Shown here: positions 34,877 through 45,366 of the stretch, one piece after another
Position numbering within the stretch: position 1 is the stretch's first letter
Layout: each line of letters begins with the position of its first letter
Assembly (NCBI RefSeq): GCF_035989305.1
Contig: NZ_CP108514.1
Span: 6,862,501 to 6,926,500, forward strand
Source of the DNA: Streptomyces sp. NBC_01233
GTDB taxonomy: Bacteria > Actinomycetota > Actinomycetes > Streptomycetales > Streptomycetaceae
Length of the DNA: 64,000 bases
Reading direction: 5' to 3'
The notes under the pieces: model-generated
Database searches by the model: none
Told to the model about the DNA's origin: nothing
The model's input: only the letters and a program-made list of their open reading frames with translations
Made by a program: the position numbers and the translations under genes

Positions 34877-36964
34877 CTAGGCGACCTCGACGCCGTACTC
34901 GCGCAGCAGGTCCTCCAGGCCGCCCCGGTAGCCCTTGCCGCCGATCACGAAGTCCCAATCGCCGTTCGACCGGCGCCGGAACGAGCCGAGCACCAACGCC
35001 GTTTCGCCGGCCCGCCCGTCGGAGACCTCCAGCTGACCGGCCTCCGCGCCGGAGGCGTCGAGGAGCCGGATCCGGGCGTCGGTGAAGCCGGCCAGGTCGG
35101 CGTGCGGGTCGGCCTCGGGGTCGACCGCGGCCACGAGGACGAGGCGGTCGGCCTCGCGCGGCAGGGCGTCGAAGGAGACCTCGAGGGCGGCCTTGTCGGG
35201 CGCCGCGTGCGCGCGGGCCCGTACCGAACCGTCGGGGGTCCGGGTGTTGTTGAAGAAGACGAAGTGGTCCTCGCTCAGCACCCGGTTGCCCGTGCAGACG
35301 AGCGCGCACACGTCCAGCGCGACCCGGCCGGACCAGGACATGCCGAGCACGTTGTGGTCCGGGGAAGGGGCGGGCTCGGGTGCCCGCTGCGCCGGGATGC
35401 CCGCCGGGACGCCGCCCAGCCGGCCGCGCAGCCCGTACTGGTGCAGCAGCTCCACGAGCTTGTCGCCGGGAACCAACTCCAGCGGCTTGCCGTTGGCAAA
35501 GGTGTACGAACCCGGCCCGAAGGACGCGGTGGTGACCAGCACCCCCTTGTTCGCCCCCTTGTCCTGGACCGTGCCGTACAGATCCCGCACCGCCGTGGGC
35601 GACACCGTGTTCCGGTAGCGCTTGACCTGCACCACGATCCGCCCGCCCGTGATCGGGGACGGGTCGTTCGCCTCGATGTCCACCCCGCCGTCGCCCGACC
35701 GCTGGGTGGTCAGCGCCTCCATGCCCATCGCCCGGAAGAGCTCCGCCACCAGGTTCTCGAAGGCGATCGGGTCCATCTCGAACAGGTCGGGCTCGTCCTG
35801 GTCGCCGCCCGCGTGCCCGCCGTGGCTGACGACCCCGCCGCCGACCTCGTCGGGCCTGCGCCCGGGGCGTACCGCGGTCAGCTGGTCGGGCCGCGCCGAC
35901 AGCTGCCCCCGCAACCCCTCGACCAGGCAGTCCACCGCGCTGACCTGCTCAAGCCGCAGCCCTGCGAAGGCAGACCGCGCCACCGACAGCGTGGCGAGCA
36001 CGAGCTGCGCCTCCTGCCCCGTCACAGGGTCGTGGTCGTCCACGAAGCCATTGACCACGACCGAGTCCAGCACGGCGAACTCGTCTGCAGCGTACAGATC
36101 GCGCACCACCAGCAGCACGCACTGCGCCAGCAGGTCCCGGTACAGCGCCCGCCGCTGTGTGACCGGGCGGGCCGTCTCCTTGTCCTGGTCCGTACTCGGA
36201 ATGTACCGAACCGACTTGGCTTCCGGCACCACCTGGAACCCGGGCAGCTGCCAGTCCAGCACCAGCTCGCGCGCGCGGCGGTCGTACGCGGCCGCCAGCT
36301 GCCTCGGCAGCGCCTCGGGCCAGGCGGTGGAGGCGTACAGGGCTGCCGAGAAGTACTCGACCACGGCCTCGGCGTCGCCCGTGCGCAGTGCCCCGGCCAG
36401 CTCGGTGAGCCCGCTGTTGTGCGCCCGGATCCCGGCGAGCTGTTCCGCCGCCCACCGGTCGTACTGCTGCCGGTACGCCGCCAGCTGCTGCTGGCGTTGC
36501 GTCTCCGCGGCGTGTGCCGCCTGCCAGGCCTGGGTGTAGCGGGCGTGCGCCTCGCGTTCCGCCTGCGCCCGGCGGTTCGAACCGAACGTCCAGCCGGCGT
36601 TCTGCTGCTGGAACTGCTCGATGTGCGGCATGGGCAGCGGATGCGCCAGGTTCCCCGGGGCGAAGGGTTCCAGCCGCTCGGACCTGACCAGTGCGGCCGC
36701 ACGGAACGCCGGTGCCCGGCAGCCCGCGGTCAGCAGGCCCTGCAGTGCGGCGACTTCCGCCTCGATGTGCTCCGTACGCCGCCGAGCCTCGGCCTCGCGA
36801 TGCTGGCGGTAGGCGGCCTGCTGTTCGCGCTGCCCCCGCGCCACGTCCCGTTCGTACGCCCGCTGGCGGCGTTCCGTCTCGCGCTGCTGGATCAGCTGCG
36901 TCTGCTGCATCCGGCGCTGGGCCTCGGCCCAGTCCCCGATCACTCCGCCCGACCGACGACTCAT
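34877..36964 (-). CDS. Coiled-coil / Mrr nuclease / TerD fusion protein
   Basis: 695 residues from ATG 36964 (GGGGAG upstream; a GTG 24 nt earlier is also in frame). Three parts: a long Gln/Arg/Glu-rich coiled coil (about 10-190, e.g. QLIQQRETERRQRAYERDVARGQ), a middle alpha-helical part, then an Mrr-type restriction-endonuclease fold (about 395-510) with DPIAFENLVAELFRAMGMEA, catalytic GDGGVDIEA (424-432) and VVQVKRY (445-451). The C-terminus (about 537-695) is a TerD domain: VALDVCALVCTGNRVLSEDHFVFFNNTRTPDGSVRA and DWDFVIGGKGYRGGLEDLLREYGV. TerD domains bind calcium and act in tellurite/stress/phage response. Likely a defence or DNA-damage effector; all nuclease motifs look intact. Cytoplasmic. 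Confidence 0.88.
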   Translation of the reverse strand: MSRRSGGVIGDWAEAQRRMQQTQLIQQRETERRQRAYERDVARGQREQQAAYRQHREAEARRRTEHIEAEVAALQGLLTAGCRAPAFRAAALVRSERLEPFAPGNLAHPLPMPHIEQFQQQNAGWTFGSNRRAQAEREAHARYTQAWQAAHAAETQRQQQLAAYRQQYDRWAAEQLAGIRAHNSGLTELAGALRTGDAEAVVEYFSAALYASTAWPEALPRQLAAAYDRRARELVLDWQLPGFQVVPEAKSVRYIPSTDQDKETARPVTQRRALYRDLLAQCVLLVVRDLYAADEFAVLDSVVVNGFVDDHDPVTGQEAQLVLATLSVARSAFAGLRLEQVSAVDCLVEGLRGQLSARPDQLTAVRPGRRPDEVGGGVVSHGGHAGGDQDEPDLFEMDPIAFENLVAELFRAMGMEALTTQRSGDGGVDIEANDPSPITGGRIVVQVKRYRNTVSPTAVRDLYGTVQDKGANKGVLVTTASFGPGSYTFANGKPLELVPGDKLVELLHQYGLRGRLGGVPAGIPAQRAPEPAPSPDHNVLGMSWSGRVALDVCALVCTGNRVLSEDHFVFFNNTRTPDGSVRARAHAAPDKAALEVSFDALPREADRLVLVAAVDPEADPHADLAGFTDARIRLLDASGAEAGQLEVSDGRAGETALVLGSFRRRSNGDWDFVIGGKGYRGGLEDLLREYGVEVA

Positions 36965-37020
36965 CAGCTCTGTGTCTCCCCGCCCCACCCGACAGTGCCA
37001 AGAGGGAAAACACTAGTCGC

Positions 37021-37059
37021 CATTCGGGTGGTACGTCCCACGGACGTACCACCCGAATG
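37021..37059. terminator. Long perfect hairpin downstream of parC
   Basis: 18-bp perfect stem CATTCGGGTGGTACGTCC / GGACGTACCACCCGAATG with a 3-base loop, 13 bp after the parC stop on the minus strand and 57 bp before the next minus-strand start. Likely the parC terminator; no T-tract. Confidence 0.75.
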
Positions 37060-37071
37060 ACCTCGTACCTC

Positions 37072-39528
<2,457 letters not shown>

Positions 39529-39786
39529 CGCTGCGCGGCTCCTTAACCAAGAATGGGGTGTGCTGGGTGTCTGGCTGGTCTGCTGGGGGTCTGGCTGGGT
39601 CTGGCCGGTCTTGCCGGGGCGGGCGGGTGTCCGGACGGGGTATGACGCGGACCATTGTGGCCCGAGGCACCGACAACGCCGACTCCGACCCCGGGGGAGT
39701 GACCCGGGAACTTATCCGGCGGCCGACGCGCTTGCATACAGTGGCAGGTCTGACGGAAATCTCTACATCGCGATCGAAGGGACCAC
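39529..39786. other. Divergent intergenic region parC / M16 peptidase, 258 bp
   Basis: No gene. 39556-39605 is a degenerate tandem of TGGGTGTCTGGCTGGTCTGC-like units (GTCTGGCTGG occurs repeatedly), on both strands low in coding signal. The right half (CGCTTGCATACAGTGGCAGG, 39730-39749) probably holds the promoter for the M16 gene. Confidence 0.5.
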
Positions 39787-41142
39787 ATGCCCATGGGTCA
39801 CACGGCCACAGCCCAGGCCGGCTCCGGCGGCCTGACAGCGACCGAGCACCGGCTGGCCAACGGCCTGCGCGTGGTGCTCTCCGAGGACCACCTGACCCCG
39901 GTCGCCGCGGTCTGCCTCTGGTACGACGTCGGCTCGCGTCACGAAGTCAAGGGGCGCACCGGCCTTGCTCACCTCTTCGAGCACCTGATGTTCCAGGGGT
40001 CGGCGAGCGTCCCGGGCAACGGGCACTTCGAGCTGGTCCAGGGGGCCGGCGGCTCCCTCAACGGCACCACCAGTTTCGAGCGCACCAACTACTTCGAGAC
40101 GATGCCGACCCACCAGCTGGAGCTCGCGCTCTGGCTGGAGGCGGACCGGATGGGGTCCCTGCTGGCCGCCCTGGACGACGAGTCCATGGAGAACCAGCGC
40201 GACGTCGTCAAGAACGAGCGCCGCCAGCGGTACGACAACGTCCCGTACGGCACGGCCTTCGAGAAGCTGACCGCCCTGGCGTACCCCGAGGGCCACCCGT
40301 ACCACCACACCCCGATCGGCTCCATGGCCGACCTGGACGCCGCGTCCCTGGAGGACGCGCGCACCTTCTTCCGTACGTACTACGCGCCCAACAACGCGGT
40401 GCTCTCGGTCGTCGGTGACATCGACCCCGAGCAGACCCTCGCCTGGGTCGAGAAGTACTTCGGCACCATCCCCGCGCACGACGGCAAGCAGCCGCCCCGT
40501 GACGGCTCGCTGCCCGACGTCATCGGGGAGCAGCTGCGCGAGGAGATCGTCGAGGAGGTCCCGGCCCGCGCGCTGATGGCCGCCTACCGGCTGCCGCACG
40601 ACGGCACCCGCGGGTGCGACGCCGCCGACGTGGCGCTGACGATCCTGGGCGGCGGCGAGTCCTCGCTGCTGCACAACCGGCTGGTACGCCGTGACCAGAC
40701 GGCCGTCGCGGCCGGCTTCGGCATGCTGCGCCTGGCCGGCGCGCCCTCGCTGGGCTGGCTGGACGTCAAGACCTCCAGCGGCGTCGAGATCCCCGCCATC
40801 GAGGCGGCCGTGGACGAGGAGCTCGCGCGGTTCGCCGCCGAGGGCCCGACGGCCGAGGAGATGGAGCGCGCCCAGGCACAGCTGGAGCGCGAATGGCTGG
40901 ACCGGCTGAGCACGGTGGCCGGCCGCGCCGACGAACTGTGCCGCTTCGCGGTGCTGTTCGGCGACCCGCAGCTGGCGCTGACCGCGGTCCAGCGCGTCCT
41001 CGACATCACCGCCGAGGAGGTGCAGGCCGTGGCCGCGGCCCGACTGCGCCCGGACAACCGCGCGGTGCTCGTCTACGAGCCGATCGCGGCAGACGACGAC
41101 GAGAACGACGAGTCCGACGAGAACGAGGGGGCGGAGCAGTGA
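39787..41142 (+). CDS. M16-family zinc metallopeptidase, catalytic subunit
   Basis: 451 residues. Inverted zinc motif HLFEH: H62, E65, H66, with the distal Glu in the LALWLEADRM helix. Mitochondrial-processing-peptidase-like layout of two homologous halves (LANGLRVVLSEDHLTPVAAVCLWYDVGSRHE; then LMAAYRLPHDG). The other half-enzyme is the next gene, overlapping by 4 bp (GTGA). No signal peptide, so it acts in the cytoplasm or associates with the membrane; substrate unknown. The C-terminus is Asp/Glu-rich (ADDDENDESDENEGAE). Confidence 0.92.
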   Translation: MPMGHTATAQAGSGGLTATEHRLANGLRVVLSEDHLTPVAAVCLWYDVGSRHEVKGRTGLAHLFEHLMFQGSASVPGNGHFELVQGAGGSLNGTTSFERTNYFETMPTHQLELALWLEADRMGSLLAALDDESMENQRDVVKNERRQRYDNVPYGTAFEKLTALAYPEGHPYHHTPIGSMADLDAASLEDARTFFRTYYAPNNAVLSVVGDIDPEQTLAWVEKYFGTIPAHDGKQPPRDGSLPDVIGEQLREEIVEEVPARALMAAYRLPHDGTRGCDAADVALTILGGGESSLLHNRLVRRDQTAVAAGFGMLRLAGAPSLGWLDVKTSSGVEIPAIEAAVDEELARFAAEGPTAEEMERAQAQLEREWLDRLSTVAGRADELCRFAVLFGDPQLALTAVQRVLDITAEEVQAVAAARLRPDNRAVLVYEPIAADDDENDESDENEGAEQ

Positions 41143-42530
41143 GCGACACCGCAGCCGTCACGATGACCTTCCACCCGCGCCCGCAGGCCGGCGAGCCGCA
41201 GCCGTGGGCCTTCCCGGCCCCCGACCGCGGGGAGCTGTCCAACGGGCTGACCCTGCTGCGCTGCCACCGGCCGGGCCAGCAGGTGATCGCGGTCGAGATC
41301 AATCTCGCCGCCCCGCTCGACGCCGAGCCCGAGGGCCTGGACGGCGTGGCGACCATCATGGCGCGCGCGCTCTCGGAGGGCACCGACAAGCACTCCGCCG
41401 AGGAGTTCGCGGCCGAGCTGGAGCGCTGCGGCGCCACCCTCGACGCGCACGCCGACCACCCGGGCATCCGGGTCTCCCTGGAGGTCCCGGCCTCCCGGCT
41501 GGCCAAGGCGCTGAGCCTGCTCGCCGAGGCGCTCCGCGCCCCCGCCTTCGCCGACGCCGAGGTGGACCGCCTGGTGCGCAACCGGCTCGACGAGATCCCG
41601 CACGAGCTGGCCAACCCCCAGCGCCGCGCCGCCAAGCAGCTCTCCAAGGAGCTGTTCGCCGCCTCCCTGCGGATGTCCCGGCCGCGCCAGGGCACCGAGG
41701 AGACCGTCGCCCGGATCGACTCCGCCGCCGTACGTGCCTTCTACGAGGCCCACGTACGCCCCGCCACCGCCACCGCGGTGGTCGTCGGCGACCTGACCGG
41801 CATCGACCTGGACGCCGTGCTGGCGGACACCCTGGGCGCGTGGACGGGCAACACCGCCGCGGCCCTTCTGGTGCCGCCGGTGACCGCGGACGACACCGGC
41901 CGCGTGGTCATCGTGGACCGGCCCGGCGCGGTCCAGACGCAGCTGCTGATCGGCCGGATCGGGCCGGACCGCCACGACCAGGTCTGGGCGGCCCAGGTGC
42001 TGGGCACGTACTGCCTGGGCGGCACCCTCACCTCCCGCCTGGACAAGGTGCTGCGCGAGGAGAAGGGGTACACCTACGGCGTACGCGCCTTCGGCCAGGT
42101 GCTGCGCTCCACCGCCGACGGCAAGGGCGCTTCGATGCTCGCCATCAGCGGCTCGGTGGACACCCCGAACACGGGACCGGCGCTGGAGGACCTCTGGAAG
42201 GTGCTGCGCACCCTCGCGGAGGGCGGTCTGACCGACGCCGAACGCGACGTGGCCGTACAGAACTTGGTGGGCGTGGCCCCGCTGAAGTTCGAGACGGCGG
42301 CCTCGGTCGCCGGCACCCTCGCCGACCAGGTCGAGCAGGAGCTGCCGGACGACTACCAGGCGCAGTTGTACGCGCGGCTCGCCGAAACCGGCACTGTGGA
42401 GGCGACCACGGCGGTCGTGAAGGCCTTCCCGGCGGACCGCCTGGTCACGGTCCTGGTGGGCGACGCGGCAGTGATCGAGGAGCCGGTGCGCGCCCTCGGG
42501 ATCGGTGACGTCACGGTCGTCACCAACTGA
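41139..42530 (+). CDS. M16-family peptidase, non-catalytic partner
   Basis: 463 residues from GTG 41139, overlapping the preceding gene by 4 bp. Same fold (ELSNGLTLLRCHRPGQQVIAVEINLAAPLDAEPEGLDGVATIMARAL), but where HxxEH should be it has GVATIMARAL, so zinc and the general base are lost. The R/Y substrate-binding region is kept (LDKVLREEKGYTYGVRAFG). This matches the alpha-subunit or inactive partner of heterodimeric M16 enzymes. It ends before a T-tailed terminator at 42575. Confidence 0.92.
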   Translation: MSDTAAVTMTFHPRPQAGEPQPWAFPAPDRGELSNGLTLLRCHRPGQQVIAVEINLAAPLDAEPEGLDGVATIMARALSEGTDKHSAEEFAAELERCGATLDAHADHPGIRVSLEVPASRLAKALSLLAEALRAPAFADAEVDRLVRNRLDEIPHELANPQRRAAKQLSKELFAASLRMSRPRQGTEETVARIDSAAVRAFYEAHVRPATATAVVVGDLTGIDLDAVLADTLGAWTGNTAAALLVPPVTADDTGRVVIVDRPGAVQTQLLIGRIGPDRHDQVWAAQVLGTYCLGGTLTSRLDKVLREEKGYTYGVRAFGQVLRSTADGKGASMLAISGSVDTPNTGPALEDLWKVLRTLAEGGLTDAERDVAVQNLVGVAPLKFETAASVAGTLADQVEQELPDDYQAQLYARLAETGTVEATTAVVKAFPADRLVTVLVGDAAVIEEPVRALGIGDVTVVTN

Positions 42531-42574
42531 TCTGTCGGTGACGGCCGGCTGACGGTCGACCGACGGATCGCGCA

Positions 42575-42610
42575 GGGGCTCTGGCGGGCACATCCGCCGG
42601 AGCCCCTTTT
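42575..42610 (+). terminator. Intrinsic terminator with T-tract after the M16 pair
   Basis: Stem GGGGCTC-t-GGCGG / CCGCC-g-GAGCCCC, loop GCACAT, followed at once by TTTT (42607-42610) and GTCCG. It is 45 bp after the M16 stop, the most classical rho-independent terminator in the window. Confidence 0.88.
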
Positions 42611-42755
42611 GTCCGTTTGGTGGCTAGGTTGCTTGTATGCGGTGTGGCGTACGCAACAAAAAGGCGCGTCTGTTTGGCGATTGACTGATGATCCGCCTAG
42701 CGTCGTCCGTGCTGTCCGTCAGTTGTGCCCGCCGCACCCGCGGCACCGGACAGCG

Positions 42756-42908
42756 ATCGCCGAGTCCCCGTCAGGCGCGAGCCTGGGGAGCCGGGGACCC
42801 ACATGAGTCCCTGGGGTGAATCGGACCCCCTCGCAAGAGGAGGCCCGTAGGAGACCTTCCTGCTCCGAACCCGTCAGCTAACCCGGTAGGCGAGAAGGAA
42901 GGAAAGGA
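42756..42908 (+). ncRNA. ydaO-yuaA (c-di-AMP) riboswitch
   Basis: The 5' leader of the M23 peptidase gene matches the ydaO/yuaA core in order: CCGAGTCC, GGGGAGCCGGGGACCCA, CTGGGGTGAATCGG, TAGGAGACCTTCCTGCTCCGAA, CCGTCAGCTAACC. The closing helix is visible: TCGCC (42757-42761) pairs with GGCGA (42889-42893). GAAGGAAGGAAAGGA follows, ending 11 nt before the ATG. In actinobacteria this riboswitch controls cell-wall hydrolase genes; binding of c-di-AMP usually turns expression off. About 140 bp between the upstream terminator and the riboswitch contain its promoter. Confidence 0.93.
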
Positions 42909-42919
42909 TCAAACCCTTC

Positions 42920-43720
42920 ATGGCGTTTGGCAGTCGTCCCGCTGGTACCGGTAAGCACCGTGGCTCCAGCCGTCTGAGCAAGAAGACCGCCGGTTACGCC
43001 GGTATCGCCGCGATCGCCACCACGGGTGTCGTCGGCTCCCTCGCCGCCCCGGCCTTCGCCGCGGACAACCACAGCAGCACCGCCCCGGAGAACGGGCTGG
43101 GTGCCGTGGTCGTCGCCGAGGACCTCGCGGGTGACATCGCCGACCAGGCCGAGTCCCAGCACCGCGCCGCCGAGCACGCCGCCGCCAAGGCGCAGGCGGA
43201 GGCGGACGCCAAGCAGAAGGCCGCCGAGTCCAAGCGCCTCGCCGAGGCCAAGGCGAAGGCCGAGCGCGACGCCGCCGAGCGTGCGGCCCGCGAGGAGGAG
43301 CGCAAGCGCCTCAACACCTTCGTCGCCCCGGTCGACGGCTCGTACGTCAGCACGCAGTACCACGCGGGCGGCGGCATGTGGTCCTCCGGCAGCCACACCG
43401 GCATCGACTTCCACGCCGCCTCCGGCACGTCGGTCCACGCGGTGGGCTCCGGCACCGTCGTCGAGGCCGGCTGGGGCGGCGCGTACGGCAACAACGTCGT
43501 CATCAAGCACAACGACGGTACGTACACCCAGTACGGGCACATGACCTCGCTGAACGTCTCCGTCGGCGAGCAGGTCACCCCGGGCCAGCAGATCGGCCTG
43601 TCGGGCTCCACCGGCAACTCCAGCGGCCCGCACCTGCACTTCGAGGCCCGCACGGGCTCGCAGTACGGCTCGGACATCGACCCGATCGCGTACCTGCGCT
43701 CGCACGGCGTCAGCCTCTGA
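42920..43720 (+). CDS. Secreted M23 (LytM) cell-wall endopeptidase
   Basis: 266 residues. N-terminal region with a signal segment (KKTAGYAGIAAIATTGVVGSLAAPAFAADN), an Ala/Glu/Lys-rich coiled coil about 70-135, then an M23 domain about 140-262: metal ligands in SHTGIDFHA (H, D) and SGPHLHFEA (HxH). Cuts peptidoglycan cross-links outside the membrane, probably in growth or spore germination. Expression is under the c-di-AMP riboswitch 12 bp upstream. Intact in all catalytic residues. Confidence 0.95.
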   Translation: MAFGSRPAGTGKHRGSSRLSKKTAGYAGIAAIATTGVVGSLAAPAFAADNHSSTAPENGLGAVVVAEDLAGDIADQAESQHRAAEHAAAKAQAEADAKQKAAESKRLAEAKAKAERDAAERAAREEERKRLNTFVAPVDGSYVSTQYHAGGGMWSSGSHTGIDFHAASGTSVHAVGSGTVVEAGWGGAYGNNVVIKHNDGTYTQYGHMTSLNVSVGEQVTPGQQIGLSGSTGNSSGPHLHFEARTGSQYGSDIDPIAYLRSHGVSL

Positions 43721-43742
43721 CTCCGCCCCGCACCGCTTCACC

Positions 43743-43773
43743 GAAGGCCCCGGCTCCCCGAGTCGGGGCCTTC
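43743..43773 (+). terminator. Hairpin after the M23 gene
   Basis: GAAGGCCCCG / CGGGGCCTTC, 10-bp perfect stem with an 11-base loop, 22 bp after the stop; weak T-run (GTGTTGCGTCTTTG) follows. Confidence 0.75.
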
Positions 43774-43801
43774 GTGTTGCGTCTTTGTGCAAATGTTTCG
43801 G

Positions 43802-43823
43802 ATTTCCGACCGCTCTCGGAAAT
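43802..43823. promoter_or_regulatory. Palindrome ATTTCCGA-N6-TCGGAAAT upstream of GntR gene
   Basis: Perfect 8-bp arms, 81 bp before the GntR start. TGCAA motifs (GTGCAAATG, GTTGCAATAG, CGTGCAATGA) recur three times around it and a GC-dyad GCACGCGCACGTGCGTGC lies between the last two. Probable autoregulatory operator region; the regulator is inferred. Confidence 0.5.
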
Positions 43824-43904
43824 TATCGTGTGTTGCAATAGAGTCGCAGCACGCGCACGTGCGTGCAATGAGGCTGGCAGTCGGAAATAGGCGGAGGTTC
43901 GGTC

Positions 43905-44582
43905 TTGCGTATTCCTGCGCACGCGGTATGCACAGCAATCCGCGACGACATCGTCTCCGGGGTGTTCGAGCCGGGCGGCCGGCTGACCGAGGAGGTGCTG
44001 GCCCGCCGGTACGGAGTCTCGCGCGTCCCGGTCCGCGAGGCTCTGCGGACCCTGGAGTCCGAGGGCTTCGTGACCACGCGGCGCCATGCGGGGGCCTGTG
44101 TGGCGGAGCCGACCGAACAGGAGGCCGCGGACCTCCTGGAGGTGCGGATGCTCCTGGAGCCGCTGGCGGCCGCCAGGGCCGCCCGGCGGCGCACCGAGGC
44201 GCACCTCAAGGTGCTCCGCGGGCTGGTCAGGCTGGGGCAGGAGCGGGCCAGGCGGGGGCAGGGGGAGGATCTGCGGTCCCTGGGCGGCTGGTTCCACGAG
44301 ACGCTCGCGCAGGCCTCCGGCAGCCCCGGGCTGATCGCGCTGCTCACGCAGATGCGGCACAAGGTGGCGTGGATGTACGTGGTGGAGGCGCCGGTGCGGC
44401 CCGCGGAGTCCTGGGCGGAGCACGGCGCGATCGTCGACGCGGTGGCCCGCGGGGACGCGGAGCGGGCGCGGGCGCTGACCGTGGTCCACGCCGACCGGGC
44501 TGCGGGGGCGCACCGGTTGCGGCTCCGTCCGGCGGTGAGCACTTCGCAACCTGCCGTAAACATGTCGAGCGGCCGGCATTAA
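43905..44582 (+). CDS. GntR-family (FCD) transcriptional regulator
   Basis: 225 residues from TTG 43905, chosen because GCGGAGG ends 8 nt upstream. Winged helix about 8-72 (HAVCTAIRDDIVSGVFEPGGRLTEEVLARRYGVSRVPVREALRTLESEGFVTTRR), FCD ligand domain about 78-205 (EVRMLLEPLAAARAARR, WFHETLAQASGSPGLIALL, HGAIVDAVARGDAERA), with FCD metal His positions kept in part. It lies next to ptsH, so control of PTS or sugar genes is possible but unproven. The 320 bp after it (44583-44901) hold no coding sequence apart from the ptsH terminator. Confidence 0.88.
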   Translation: MRIPAHAVCTAIRDDIVSGVFEPGGRLTEEVLARRYGVSRVPVREALRTLESEGFVTTRRHAGACVAEPTEQEAADLLEVRMLLEPLAAARAARRRTEAHLKVLRGLVRLGQERARRGQGEDLRSLGGWFHETLAQASGSPGLIALLTQMRHKVAWMYVVEAPVRPAESWAEHGAIVDAVARGDAERARALTVVHADRAAGAHRLRLRPAVSTSQPAVNMSSGRH

Positions 44583-44831
44583 CAGGAGCCGTATACAAAG
44601 GTGGCGTCGGGCACTGCTGCCGGAATTCGCAGCCCGCGTGAATTCGCGGCGCGGGTGGCGCGGGCGGATCGTGGCCGGAATTGATTTCCGGCCTGCCGAA
44701 TTTCTTGTGGAGCTGAATTCCGGGGCAGCCCGCCGTGCGCGGAACACCGGTTTCCCGCCGATCCGGCGCCCGGTGGGGCGCCTCGGCTTCGGCGGGCGCC
44801 GCCGCCCGCGGGCTCCGATGCGGAAAACGGC

Positions 44832-44869
44832 GAAGCCGCGGCCCCCTGATGATCGGGGGCCGCGGCTTC
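44832..44869 (-). terminator. ptsH terminator
   Basis: 15-bp perfect stem GAAGCCGCGGCCCCC / GGGGGCCGCGGCTTC with an 8-base loop, ending 32 bp after the ptsH stop on the minus strand. Confidence 0.8.
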
Positions 44870-44901
44870 GGCTCGGTACCGCGTGGGTCGAACCCGAAGG
44901 G

Positions 44902-45183
44902 TCAGACGGTCTCGGGGAGCTCCTCGAGACCCTCGGCGACCAGCTTCGCGAGGCGGTCCAGTGCGGCTTCCGCACCCTCGGCCTCGGAGGCGAGGACGAT
45001 CTCCTCGCCGCCCTGGGCGCCCAGGCCGAGGACCGCCAGCATGGAGGCGGCGTTGACGGGGTCGCCGCCGGACTTCGCGATGGTCACCGGGACGCCGGAA
45101 GCGGTCGTCGCACGGACGAAGATCGAGGCGGGACGAGCGTGCAGGCCCTCGGCCCACCCGACGTTGACGCGGCGCTCTGCCAT
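44902..45183 (-). CDS. ptsH: Phosphocarrier protein HPr
   Basis: 93 residues. Carries phosphate from enzyme I to sugar-specific PTS enzymes II. Active-site H15 in GLHARPAS; S47 in VNAASMLAVLGLG corresponds to the regulatory Ser of Gram-positive HPr. The full fold is present (ETV end). In Streptomyces HPr serves a few PTS sugars such as GlcNAc and fructose. No enzyme I gene in the window. Terminated by the hairpin at 44832. Confidence 0.96.
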   Translation of the reverse strand: MAERRVNVGWAEGLHARPASIFVRATTASGVPVTIAKSGGDPVNAASMLAVLGLGAQGGEEIVLASEAEGAEAALDRLAKLVAEGLEELPETV

Positions 45184-45366
45184 GGTGATGCCCTTCAGGT
45201 TCTTACGGTTGTCTAGACCAGTCTCTCACGACGCTCGGAATGCTCCGACCGGCCTTCGGTCCGAATCTGCCGCCGTTCGACCTTCCCCAGCTTGCACCGT
45301 TTGTCCCGGTTTGCCTTATGCGCCGCGCAGGGGCTGTCCGGCCCCTCCCGGCCTTAAGGTGGCCCC

